Origin: Heterobilharzia americana
Lineage: Eukaryota > Platyhelminthes > Trematoda > Strigeidida > Schistosomatidae
DNA: 64,000 bases
Reading direction: 5' to 3'
NCBI GenBank assembly: GCA_944470555.2
Contig: OX104130.1
Span: 51,989,491 to 52,053,490 of the forward strand
The notes beneath the pieces are model-generated. The model did no database searches and was not told where the DNA came from. It saw only the letters and a program-made list of their open reading frames with translations. A program made the position numbers and the translations under genes. Of the stretch, positions 36,300 to 47,435 are shown one piece after another; positions within the stretch are counted from its first letter, which is position 1, and each line of letters opens with the position of its first letter.

Positions 36300-37660
36300 C
36301 TGAGACCGAGGATTTGTCACAGTACTTCAGACAATTATCCTTAGAAGGTTGTATTCACTCTTAGGATGGTGTTTAAATTCGTAACATCCTACGACCATGT
36401 CAGTGCTCCTTGAGACGGAGGCAATCATAAGATTACTACAATATCTCGATCCATACAAGTCCTCTAGTCCAGATAGGGTGTTTCCGCATATTATCACCTA
36501 TAGCTTACATCGTCACCGAACCGTCATGTTGTTGCTTGCTACTTCACTGAAGCAATCGGAATCACCCAGAGAAAAGAAGGATAACGTCATCAGTTCAGTC
36601 CATAAAATTGACCACAGATATCTGGTGATTAACTATGGTCTGGTTGGTCCAACCAGTTTGTTAGTTTAGCTTTCGGAAAAAATCACTCATAGTCCTATTC
36701 CATCGCATGTCGATAGGAGTAGGCTTTTATCTGAGAAACAGCAAAGGTTCACGGTTGGTCAGTTATGTCTAACAAATCTCATTATTGCCAAATAGGAGTA
36801 GATGGCTGCCAGAAAGCTTACATTTTTCAACTTGTTCATTATTCATTAACTTAGAAAAGCGTTTGACAAAGTCTCAAGGGGAAGCTGGAAAAATTTGAGA
36901 TTGATGGTGTAGTTAGAAAATAGGTCAAAAATTTTGCTTGCAACAGCAGAAGAGAGAGAAGGATAAACACAGTTTTGCCACCCTGGAAACCAAAGAGGAG
37001 TGTAGTACCTCATATAACAATCTTAGGTTCATTTCTCTTACTACTCTACGTGAATGAGTTGCAAAAGACGATCAGATCTTTCGTCCTGAGGTTTATGGAA
37101 GACTTTAAACTCTGGAGATCTATTCAGAATTGGCTGCTACTATACAATGACCTAAAAGCCTTAATATATTGTCCCACGAGATGGTGGCTAGAGATTAGCA
37201 TCACCAAGATTATATTCATGTGAACAGGTCATGATAACTTTGGAAGACTACCTGAATAACGATACAATGTTGCTTAAAGTTAATGAATACAAGGAGTTAG
37301 GCATCACAGTCAGTCATGACCATAAAACATAGGATAACTGTAGATTGCCAGCTGATGAAGGGTCTACAATCATGTAGTCCTAGGGAAAAGTCTTTCACAC
37401 CTTTGATAAGGACATGTTTTAAGTCTTATAGCCGACTTGTGTAAGACTTGATTCGGTGTATGATAATCAAGCCAGGAACTTATGTCTGAAAATGTGAAGC
37501 CGACATACTGCTGAGTCAAGAGGGTAAGAACTAAGATGATCAGTGAGCTTTCCGACCTCTCCTGCGAAGATTAAGATATTTTTACGTTTTAACTTATCTT
37601 GTTCATATCAACCTTCCTCCTAGAATAATTCACCTAGGAGGACATAACATAACATTTTAC
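36300..37660 (+). mobile_element. CR1/jockey-like non-LTR retrotransposon remnant (RT)
   Basis: Ordered but frameshifted RT motifs: AIIRLLQYLDPYKSSSPDRV (about 36420; consensus LDP-x-KA-x-GPD), KVFDKVSRG (about 36857; consensus KAFD-x-V), a PQGS-like box altered to PHITILGSFLLLLYVNEL, then FMEDFKLWRSIQN (consensus FADDLKLWR; the first catalytic D is E) and GMRWWLEISITKIIF-like sequence. The end includes a loosely matching RRLRYFYVLTYLVH. Dead copy in catenin intron B-C. Confidence 0.7.
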
Positions 37661-38219
37661 AAGCCATGATAGAAATACAGTTAGTGCACAGAGTTATGAA
37701 CCACTGTAACTCATTACTAGAAAACATAGTTTCGACATCTTATGTTAATAATTTAAGTATTGTTGGATCTCCAACGTGCCAACACACTGGTGATGATTAA
37801 CATATTTCACTTGGCTAGGGTATTTATTTCTGAAGACTGAATATTGAGAGTAAACACGTTCAATTCATTCCATTTGCACCGTATTCTTACCTGTTGGTGG
37901 CTGGGTTATAGATAAGATTAAATTATACTAATATTAGTTTGTTTTACATCTGCTTAACTTTTCACTATCGAACCTTGCCACATTCTATAATTCAAATAAA
38001 ATCAGTTTTGGCAATGATGTTTTGTTGTTGAAACATGTAAGCGGATGATAATGATTCAAAGCTAATGCTTCAGTAACAACTGTAGCTTATTCTGACCACT
38101 TATCGATATTCGGAGTGGAGAGCAACTTGTTCGCTGACTAAGAGAAAGCTAGTCCCAGGTATAGCTTCTTTCTCCATCCTCGGTAAAATATTACATTCAA
38201 TCTCTTATTCGGCAAATCT
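37661..38219. other. No recognised feature
   Basis: AT-rich intron sequence without a repeat or coding signature that I can recognise. Confidence 0.35.
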
Positions 38220-38316
38220 AGGAAGAGATACTACGACGAAACAGCTGTCCAGTGCTCCCAGATCTTCAATGATTCCCCAACTGATGTCAGTCCATGATGA
38301 ATACTACTTCTAAATC
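38220..38316 (+). mobile_element. F2 fragment, starts inside the hammerhead
   Basis: Begins with CTACGACGAAACAGCTGTCC, i.e. within stem II of the ribozyme, about 12 bases before the cleavage site. It continues to the normal F2 end (CTGATGTCAGTCC, GATGAATACTACTTC). The core CTGAGGA strand is absent. Confidence 0.7.
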
Positions 38317-39109
38317 TGTAGATATTTTCAAACTGAAATTCTCTGTCGTATATAGTTCAAAACTGTCTTTTACCAGATATACTAATTATTTTAAGTTTTT
38401 TCTGTTGCAGCACTAAAGAGACCGAAAGTTCAGAGAACGTTTGCAATATTATTGCCTAATATATGCTACCATCTACACATTCAGTTAATATCAACATCCA
38501 TCCTTGCATCGAGGTTAAAGTTGCAATATCTCACACTAACACATCAAGATACAAGATAATAAGATAAACGAAATATTAATGACTTTAGAACAAAGTAAAA
38601 CAGGATCCAAAAATACGGACCAGTCAATAATGTCAGACCATCCTCCTGGCCAATCAAAACAACCAGTATGAAAATACCGGTATCTCCAAGTTGTCATTGT
38701 GAATTATGGGACCATAACTGATTCAATCTATGGCAGAAGCATACTTGTAAATGTTGTAATAAAATAGCTAGCAGAAATGGATCCCGCTTTAACACAAATC
38801 TTTAAAAAATGTCTTTAACAAGACAGAAAAACATTTTTCTTCCAAGGTAAACAGACAGATTCAATAGCCCTTTTATGAAATTGAAAACTAGTATTGTTTC
38901 TGAAGAACTAGTTTTTGCATTACTCATTAAAACATTGCGAAATATGAAAGTGGCTGACTTAATTAGCAGAAATAAGATTAGTACAAACGTTTAATTCTTT
39001 AGATCTAAAATCTCTTGAACAGGAGTGCATCACATATTTTTATTTGATACTTATTAACTCCCGTTGCTAAGCTGGGTCGAACTGCTCGACGTTTGTTGGC
39101 AGATGAGCT

Positions 39110-39420
39110 CCTATACCTAGACATATCCAGCTGACAAATCCCAAATGGATTCTGTTGCTAGTCACCAAGCAGACTACAAGATAATGAGTAATCTAGCAGT
39201 ATCCAGGTATCCGCATAGAAGCCCATCTGCCAAAAAAGGTCAAGTAATTCAATCCAGCAAAGCAATGGAGATGAAAAGTATGAAACAACAATTGATACCC
39301 CTTAATACCCATAACTAATACAACATCACTCACTGAGGTGCAGGTACAAGCTGCAGACGAGCCCCAAGTAAGGCGAAACGCGTATTTTTGATTCCGCTTC
39401 TACCCATTAAGTAGGCTGGA
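39110..39420 (+). mobile_element. Tandem F1 units: hammerhead - module - hammerhead
   Basis: First a shortened ribozyme (TATCCAGCTGACAAATCCC, second half deleted), then TTGCTAGTCACCAAG. The module (CAGTATCCAGGTATCCGCAT) follows to about 39300. Then, without a tRNA-like head, comes a second ribozyme at about 39350-39400 (CAGACGA core with U4 changed, stem II GCCC/AGGC, CGAAACGCG). Both ribozymes point the same way, so this is a direct tandem array, not an inverted pair. Confidence 0.65.
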
Positions 39421-41004
39421 ATATCACATACTTGTTCACTATTGTTAATGTACTGGACAGACTCAATCATCTAATCTGCTTTCATCATTATAACTTAAAT
39501 TTTGTTTTAGAATATTCTGCATACAAATAAACTTTATGGTTTCTGCTGAAAGGCGAGAAAATTCTTTGGAAAATATTCAGTAGCTTTAATATCATCTTAT
39601 AAAAGTGACGATCTTCTCTCTATGAAAAATGTAGCCTTACATCATCTTTCCCGCCTCCACACTCACTTCTGTGCAGTGGGGAAGGTAGTGAACAGTCATT
39701 TTTTGCAGAAGTGAACCTAGAACGATCTAGATTTACGTAAGGCATAATACACCGGAAAAATGGCGTTAAACGTATCTGAATGGCTGGAACTAGTTTCATG
39801 TCTGTGTTAAATTGAGTTACTTGTAATTATGTATGTAATCAGATTTGATCTAATGACTCTCAAACTATATTTCAACATAACAGATATGCTTTGAGAACAA
39901 TGATTCACTCAACTTCAAAAACAAGGTCTAAATACTCAATGGACTATGTATTGTCATACAGGATTGCCAGAATAACCAACAAATATTTGCATACATACAT
40001 ACCAGAAATATGTCACGAAAAATTTAACCTGAAACTTTCAGTCTTTTCAAGCTTTTATTTATTTTTCAAAACATGGACCACTGAAAGGTACAAATAACAG
40101 CCAAATAAAACACTAGTAGACGCCCTTGAAATTAGGTTGATAAAGATAAGCAAAAAATTGTTTGGATGAAATTATTTTCCAAAAGATGTAACCTTGAAAT
40201 AAATTAAATAGCAACTGTAAAAGTTGATTATTTAATCACACCCATTTAATGACTTCTCTCAGAGTTTAATAACCAGCACTAACTGGCATAAAATATATAC
40301 CGTCTAAGTTAATTGTTGCTAACTTTCAGGAGTTCCTCACCTGATAGTTGACCTTGTTCACCTGTAACGTTTTTTAAGAATTAAATGCACCATCATTCAC
40401 AAGTGAAAAGTTGAAGGAATTATTGTTAGGTATTAAATAAATGTGACAACATACGAGTCCTCTACACTGAAAAATTGAGGGGATTTCTACATAAACTGAA
40501 GGACAGTGTTCTAATTTACTAGGATAATCTATGAGAAGGATGGACTGTTATCACTACCATGTTTATTCATGTTAACCTTATTGAAAGTGGTTACAGAAAA
40601 CAAAACTATGATAATGAAAATGTATTTCATACAATTTCTTGTCCCAATAAGAATAAATAAAGTGAAGACAACACTTTCAGCATAAGTGGGTTATTGTGTG
40701 GAATAATATTGCCATGATCTTCATAAAAAGACCTTAATCCCTAAAGCCTCTGAAGACCGATCATGTTGCATTGAAGTTTCAAGAGAAACTAGGTGAATAA
40801 ACTTGTGAATATCACTTTGGTTGAAGAGACAAAAGTCAATAGGATATTCTTAACTAGAAAGGCTTAGAAACGGTAAAGACCGCTAGCAATATTAACACCC
40901 TTGTATTCTGCAATATTTTTGGCGTTGCAATATGCTTTCTCTTATGTGACCTCTTTTTCCATTTTTAAAGAAACTGAGCGACCATCAAGGAGTGGAATCG
41001 GAAG

Positions 41005-41006
<2 letters not shown>
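39421..41006. other. No recognised feature
   Basis: AT-rich intron sequence. The 68-codon frame at 39891-40097 has no assignable motif. Confidence 0.35.

Positions 41007-41053
<47 letters not shown>
41007..41053. repeat. (TA)n microsatellite
   Basis: A TA run of about 46 bases, directly followed by an F2 element end. Confidence 0.93.
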
Positions 41054-41056
<3 letters not shown>

Positions 41057-41405
41057 GGTAGTATTCATCATGGTCTGACATCAATGCGAGAACCACTGAA
41101 GACCTGGGAACATTGGACAGCTGTTTCGTCCTTACGTGTGGGACTCCTCAGCAGTACGAACCCTTGGGTTATAGCCACGCTATATTGAGGGTTGACAGAA
41201 GTTGGAAACTGTGAAGCATTGAATTCCCACCCAGTAGCTCAGTAGTTAACGCGTTGGCCGTGAAACCTGAAGGTCCAAAGTTCAACCCAGACCTGGGCCG
41301 TCAGTGCTTACTGCTGAGGAGTCCCTTACTAGCACAAAACAGCTGTCCAGTGCTCCTAAGTCTTCAATGGTACTCCAACTGATATCAGTACCTGATGAAT
41401 ACTGC
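41054..41405. mobile_element. F2 palindromic element, short copy with two hammerheads
   Basis: Left terminus GGTAGTATTCATCATGGTCT, right terminus GATGAATACTGCCTC. The left arm lacks the tRNA-like head. The right arm has a clear head (CAGTAGCTCAGTAGTTAACG, then AAAGTTCAACCC) and a hammerhead (CTGAGGA core, GUC triplet, ACAGCTGT) whose GAAA strand reads ACAAAAC, so it has lost a needed G. It abuts the TA array. Confidence 0.78.
41109..41158 (-). ncRNA. Hammerhead ribozyme (F2), core intact, GUC triplet
   Basis: Minus strand: stem I CGTACTG with CAATGT (one C/A mismatch), core CTGAGGA, stem II GTCC/GGAC with loop CACACGTAA, GAAA, stem III from ACAGCTGT, and GUC. Cleavage would fall between 41116 and 41115. 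It lies in catenin intron B-C in the sense direction. All invariant core bases are present. Confidence 0.72.
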
Positions 41406-42398
41406 CTCAAAATATAAACAAACCTCAACCTATAAGTATAAAACTCAGACTAAACCAAGTCACTACAATGAATATAACAAGTGTCAGCAAATTTATAGCA
41501 TGATAGGAAACTATCGGCTGCCAGTAAACATGGCATTGACTTTACATAACTCCATCCACATGAACTGAGTGATCAGATATACAAGAACTAATAATAAAGT
41601 TGCTTATATGGACAAAGATTCGACAACTATTCTAGAGTAAAAGTAGGATATAAAGGGGAGAGACAAATGTGTTCTACACAATCACAAAGATTATAAGTAA
41701 AATGTATGGAATCCTGACAGTAAGGTCAAAAGTGTGAAACGGAACAGCCATAAAGATGTACCACTTTGTGATGGTACGTAATGATTATCATGATTATCAA
41801 GATCAAGAAGATGTATCATTCTAGAGACACACTGATAGCTATCTCCTTCTAAATACACCAGCTCAGTTTTAATCGTTTCATAGCTACCACTTCGCCGAAA
41901 AACAAAGTTGAAACTTGCGCTTTACTGCTCAATCATTATCTCTTGATATCAATTTTATGTCAACCATCAATAAGTTGACAGGCAGTAGCAATTTTAATGA
42001 CTGTCATACTTCTCAGTGAGAAACTCCTCAGAATATGCTTAAACTTGTGATCATTGATTGCGTGTGTTTTAACATGCATATGAGAAGTGATATGTGTACT
42101 TCAAATAAGGAATAACTGTACCATCCATATGCTTGAAGTGTCTTCAAGCAGAAATTTTAATTAACATAGGCAATCGCAGTTTTTTTACAAGAATCCATAT
42201 GTGAATTCTTAAATAAACTGTTCCATAGCTACAGTCTTTTTTAACAATTTGATTTCGTTTGATACATTTGCATGAGGACTAACTTGACTTATCATTGTCT
42301 ATTTTCAATAAATCCTTAAATGGTTACCTTAATACTTCACATAATCTGATGAAATGAATACAACTACATTCCATTGAACATATTTGAAAAGAACTCAC
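41406..42398. other. Catenin intron, no recognised feature
   Basis: AT-rich sequence between the F2 copy and exon B. Confidence 0.4.
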
Positions 42399-42516
42399 TT
42401 TAATAGCCAACGTATCGCCACATGTAAGATTGCGTAACACCCCTACAGCATTGAGGCATACACGTGTGTGATCAGAATAAAGCAATTGAACCAATGCTGA
42501 TATACCACCGGAAATC
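42399..42516 (-). CDS. p120/delta-catenin family protein, exon B (armadillo repeat)
   Basis: Second exon recognised. It has an acceptor TTTTAG and a donor GTGAGT. Its first base completes the split AG|G arginine codon from exon A, and 39 codons follow: ISGGISALVQLLYSDHTRVC, LNAVGVLRNLTCGDTLAIK. This is a standard armadillo repeat (GGI-x-ALV-x-LL, then N-A-x-G-x-LRNLT) and sits where the family has its second repeat (GALKN/GALRN motif). There is no methionine, so simple ORF calling misses it. It ends in phase 0. The intron from exon A is about 4 kb and holds RTE and F1 repeats. Confidence 0.87.
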
Positions 42517-42844
42517 CTAAAAGTAAAAAGAACATTAGCGAATCATGATAAATTAGGGATAACTTCCAAATTATCTGGAATCAATGGAACTTCACTACAA
42601 AACTAGTGATACTTTATAAGAGTTTTGTATTCAGTTGAAATGAAAATTATCATTTAAACAAACTGCTACTCGTTTGGAAGCTATGGACAATATGCTTAGT
42701 GTAAAAGGTATACTTTTCTTCAGTTCAAGGGATTTACGAATTATCAGTAATGTCACGAAGTAGAATTAATTTTTGAGACCTTTTTTGACCATATATATTT
42801 ATACATTTAACAGGACAGTAGCTAATGCATACGACATATTATTT

Positions 42845-43618
42845 GTTTTTTGGGTTCCTAGTGGAACATAGGGCTTCAATACCACGTAGCTATTTCATTC
42901 TCTTCTCTGCGGTCTTTTCAACTTGGCTTCACGACTGCCCAAAAGCCACCATTTCTTCTTCATATAACCTCCTCCACGTCACCCTCGGATGCCCAACTCA
43001 TCGTTTCCCATTCGGGTTCCACTCGAGGGCCTGACGTGATGCGTGATGTCCACAAACCGTCTTCTCAGTTTATGTCCAATCCAATGCAATCCATCTCCAC
43101 TTTCTTCTGCTGCATATTTGTTGGGTGATAGGTTGTTGGTTGATTCGTTGCCAGACCAGAATCCCATTGCTTTTTGTTCTCGCTTTCTGATCTGATCTTC
43201 AGTATCGAGCGAGTGAGCGTAGGCGGCAGCTAGTTATGATGTTTGTCTGCAGTTTGTTGGAAATGCTTTTTGTGACGCGCCAAGTCTCTCAACCATCACA
43301 TAGAAACACTGACGTGACTGACACTAGTGTTTAAAATCCGACCTTTTTTTTATACTGAGTGGAGTGGAGTGTAGTAGATCTCCACACTCATTTCAGATTA
43401 ATCAAGGCCTATCTTGCTTTTCTGATCCTAGCTTTGGCATTCTCATCTGCGCTGCCTGTAGTGGAAACGATGTTGCTTAGGTAGGTGAAAGAGACACCTT
43501 CTTTCAGATTTCTCCCGTTGATGTGATTAGTGCTCATTGTTGTTGCTGACTGGATATTTCATCATCTTTATGTTCTCTAAGTTCACCTGAAGTCCCGTCT
43601 TCGATACGATATCTTACC
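42845..43618 (-). mobile_element. RTE copy, 5'-truncated, minus strand
   Basis: Read on the minus strand it matches the 3' third of the RTE family. It starts at the equivalent of about 58970 (CGAAGACGGGACTTCAGGTG), continues through the CGTTGGTT-free middle and the GLHWIGHKLRR region (43090), and ends ACTGAAGCCCTATGTTCCAC. Large substitutions and small deletions mark it as older than the copies at 53770 or 52018. Confidence 0.75.
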
Positions 43619-44480
43619 TAGTTATTATAATTATTATTATTAGAACATAAGCCGGATATGGGAGGGCACCATAAGAATAGAATGATTACAAGAGCAGTTT
43701 AACAAGATACATTAAAAACAAAACATTCATTACTTTTCAGCACCAGAAGATAGAAGGAAGCTGCAGTATGACCACCACATATAACGTCTCAAGCCACTAA
43801 GTTGCATGATCTCTCGGACCCCCAGTAGGGAGTCGTGACGCAGCAAAAGATACTAACCCGATACAACTATCCTTCATCCCATGACGCCACATCATGCACT
43901 GACTACCCCTCTGCTCCTTCCATACAGTCCCAGGGATAGCAGAAAACGAATGACGTGGAAGCCGTTGGGATGACATGAGTTACAAATATCCAAGTCACCG
44001 AAATAGGTGTTTCCAGATGACTTCACTTATTGGATGACGATCTCCATCATGCCCAAACACTCGTACCTCAGAATTACTTACATGGTGTTGCACCGGATAC
44101 GAGCAATCCTACGAGACAACGACGATCGAACACACAAAGTCGTCGCACATCCTCAGCTCGGAAAGGCTAGGTTTCACAGACGTAGACAACAACTGCTGGC
44201 ACCGAAGAGTTGTAAATCCAACCTTTTGCTGCTTAGACTAACTTCATGGCGGTGCAAAAAGTGACCCAGGTTGTCGCATGCCACTCTGGTTTCCGATATA
44301 CGGTGGGAAATCTCACCACCCACACCTACACCAGCACCCACACAACTACCTGAATATACGAACTTTTTCGACTACTTCCAACGATTCACCACCATGAGTG
44401 AGTGCAGACAAGCTCCGGGAAATCTTGAAAAGTACTTTGCACTTCAGTGGTGCAAAGCACTTACCATACTTAGTCATTAA
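43619..44480 (-). mobile_element. Unidentified element with AAT-type 3' tail
   Basis: Minus-strand reading ends with CATATCCGGCTTATGTTCTA followed by AATAATAATAATTATAATAA, a simple 3' repeat like that of RTE-type elements. The region is more GC-rich than the surrounding DNA and has overlapping open frames in plus sense (44007-44264, 44271-44480), with no recognised motif. The AAT tail touches the 5' break of the RTE copy at 42845-43618. It may be the 3' untranslated part of another non-LTR family. Confidence 0.4.
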
Positions 44481-44494
44481 ACAAGTTCTGATAT

Positions 44495-44775
44495 TAGTGG
44501 CTAGCAGTAGAATCTAGAATGTGCATTTCATCACGTTTGGTACTCGTTAGCTGAATGTACTACCTCCCCGTAAGTGTTGTTGTTTCTACTAAGACTCTAA
44601 CCCTAGACCAATCTCTTTAAACGTCAGAAAGTTTTCTAGTGGGCCACTAAGCTGCGAAATCCACCCCTTGTGCGATGAACATCGTAGTCGACTGGTTCAA
44701 ACTGATCAGTCTCTGTTGGCATATGAGCTCCCATGGGGATGCCTCAATATTGCATATACTTTCAGTTTGATAGTA
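44495..44775 (-). mobile_element. F1 SINE, module-head-hammerhead, decayed ribozyme
   Basis: Minus strand: module at about 44695-44765 (backwards: GTCTCTGTTGGCATATGAGC), tRNA-like head at about 44600-44660, and hammerhead near 44510-44560. The core is CTAACGA (G5 changed to A), GAAA is kept and the triplet is AUUC-like. Same order as at 24636. Confidence 0.68.
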
Positions 44776-46134
44776 GTAGCATCAAAGCAAATTAGTTCAA
44801 AGGAAGATATAAGAAAGGCAGAAGTCCAAAGAGTGCTTAAGATTTAGAAGAAGGCATATCTTCCTTCTACCTACGTCTATGAAACATATACCACATACTT
44901 CGAACTTCCTAAGAATTGATATGAGTTGGTTTATAAAGTCAAACTCAGAAGTTTTGAGTTAACTAAACAGCTTTAACCAATGGTCAGATACTTCATGGGC
45001 TTATGTCAACTTTCTTTCTGATCATTATGAGGGTTATTTAAACGTAAATTTGACCCAGTAACGTAGGTTGTGGTATAAGCTACGAATCATTCATCGTAGA
45101 CAGTTAGAATTTACAACTTTATCAATTACTTTACTTTCCTTGCGTAGTAACCAGCCGTTAACAATAACTCTGTCTACTTGGATTCCCAGCTGAGAATCAT
45201 AAGATGATCGAAATTGGTAACTGATAAATTCGACCATATGGTACAGAACTGACCATTCAGGGGCAAACTCAGGTTTAAAAAATATTAAACTTGCTTTTGG
45301 AATCTCATTACCCCCCCCTCGACAAATATCTGCAGTTTAATTATTGATGATGGTATTATTGCTTTCATTTGCTTATCATTCGTCTTGTAGAGCTACCCTG
45401 GTTGTAATGAATTAAAAATGTTGCGTCTCTAACTAATGCATATGTTGATTTTGCTTATTCATCTATAATCAAACAATTTTAGTAAATATAAACAATGTTC
45501 AAGAGGCACTGATAGCAAAATATCTGTGGGCCCTTTAATATTTCCTTTCTACAGTGTTTATGACGAACAGTCGAATGGTGGGAAAATGGATATTTTCATA
45601 TACTGAATGTAGCTTTTATCGCTTGTTTTAAATTCGTGTTGCGGCCTTAAGTGGCTAATTTGATGAAAGTTATTCGAGAAATCTCCACGTAAATATGTTG
45701 TTGTTCACTGATTTTCGGCGCTGATATAAATCTCTGAATATGTGAATTTGTCAACATTCGTAAAGTATATATCCTTTAGTACCAAACTAAGCATCAATGA
45801 CTGTAGAACGGAACTCAAAACCTAAACATCCCCTCACTTTACAAACATTTTGGAGGTTAATCATAACCACACTCTACACGTTGAATAAAATTCAATAGTT
45901 CAGTATCATCAATACACCGTTACTGTGGTCAACAAGTAGTAATCAATGTGACTGTCAGATCCCAATTAATTAACACTAACCGACGTTTAACGATTAAGTT
46001 TAAAGAGTGACTGCTAAGCTGAGCGATGCGATCAGCTTTGATTAGTATCCAACACATAGGACTGAACAAATAAATTGATCAGCACTTAGTAACAAATTCG
46101 TATACATTAACCAATCGTGGAAAGACTCAATCAT
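44776..46134. other. No recognised feature
   Basis: AT-rich intron sequence without signatures I can recognise. Confidence 0.35.
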
Positions 46135-46205
46135 GGCCGAAGTAGCTCATTGGTAAAATGTTCGATTTTGACAGTCAGTGACACAGGCTGAGATTACCTA
46201 GAATT
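46135..46205 (+). repeat. tRNA-like sequence, decayed
   Basis: AAGTAGCTCATTGGTAAAAT resembles a tRNA D-arm and A box. The T-arm is not recognisable (GGCTGAGATTACC). Probably a SINE head remnant. Confidence 0.35.
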
Positions 46206-46511
46206 CTGAACACAAAGACTTTCAATATTCTGTTTATATCAAGTCTTCAAGTCTGAAGGTAATACAACCGCATAAGTTACCAGGCTTCAGCATCAATTAC
46301 CAGGAAGTCAAATAGTAGGGAAAACAATTCCTAAGCACAACTTGTTCACTGAATGCTGATTTTAATGGAGAAAAAGCTGCAAAACTGACTAAACCAGGTT
46401 ACGACAACTTGTTTTTTCAAAGAACATTTCCTGAAGTGAATTTTCCATCAACCAATGAATACATTTAAAAACACATTCAAGAATAACAGGCTAATTAAAA
46501 TAAAAAATTAC

Positions 46512-46743
46512 CTTGTTTTTTCTTTTAAACCAGGATTACGGTAAACCAAATGCTGCAAATAGGCAGCTGCATTTGATACAACATCTGGATTCGACGACTG
46601 AAGTAATCTAATCAGTAATGGAATATCAACAGATTGTGAAAATGTCCCAGAATTAGACTCAATATATTCTGACTTTTTTGGTATGTTATTTATGTTTGGC
46701 ATAGTTGAATACCGATCGATCGTTGAAGACTTTAAAGGACTAC
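46512..46743 (-). CDS. p120/delta-catenin family protein, exon A (first armadillo repeat seen)
   Basis: Internal coding exon of an armadillo-repeat protein of the p120/delta-catenin family, which binds the juxtamembrane part of cadherins at cell junctions. On the minus strand the exon follows an acceptor ending TTATTTTAG and stops before donor GTAATT. The frame is open throughout, starting with two bases of a split codon and ending with two (AG). It encodes a serine-rich lead-in (SPLKSSTIDRYST) and then the first armadillo helices, with IPLLIRLLQSSNPDVVSNAA and AAYLQHLVYRNPGLKEK. The AAAYLQHL-x-YRN signature is the family hallmark at the start of the armadillo domain. The ATG at 46702 is internal, not a start, because the frame stays open to the splice acceptor. 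The upstream exons encoding the N-terminal region were not found. Confidence 0.87.
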
Positions 46744-47059
46744 CTAAAATAATCGGACAGAAAAGAGGAATATTACATTATTATATGAAATGAATCGGTT
46801 CAAACAGGTACAAGGATTGTACTGTCTCTTCTTGCCTTTTGCCTAGAACTTATTGACAGAAAGACAAGTAAAACGACTCAATACCTGGTAGAGAAGTGTA
46901 CCATTTCAAGTTTCTGAAGTTCACAATGGCATTCAAAGAGGTGAATAGAGAAAAGGAATGACTTCAAACTAAAATAAACCATATAAGTGGTGACAGAAAA
47001 AAACCAATGAAGGTTCTTCAAGATATTCAAAACTTCGAAGATGAGGAAGAGTGTATGCA

Positions 47060-47200
47060 TCTGCACACCTGTGCGCTATTTTGAGCCCTCTTATTGGAAG
47101 TCTCCAACCATTGATTTCTATCGTTTGGTGGACTCCAAGCAAGCAGCTTATACTCATTACACGGCCATGATAGGACACTGAAAACTTCATGTACTGATAT
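47060..47200. repeat. Dispersed repeat fragment related to 25790-25890
   Basis: ATCTGCACACCTGTGCGCTA and AACCATTGATTTCTATCG parallel the sequence at 25795-25880. The parent element is not recognised. Confidence 0.4.
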
Positions 47201-47364
47201 CATGCCTCAGTACGTTAACCCAACGTGAACTGGTTTCGGTGAACAACGTACATTGGGCTAGGTGGTGGTTTGGTATGCACAACATATTTATTTCAACTCC
47301 AGCTTTAGACGACAATGAATTCAACATAGTGATTAAAAAAATAAGGCTATCGACATCATGAATA

Positions 47365-47435
47365 TTCGGCAGTATTGAGGCATTCGCACAGAAGCCCATA
47401 TGTAATTCGACCCTGCAAAGCAACGGAAAATTACA
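47365..47435 (+). mobile_element. F1 module fragment
   Basis: CGGCAGTATTGAGGCATTCG and CACAGAAGCCCATATG match the F1 module. No head or ribozyme is attached. Confidence 0.6.
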
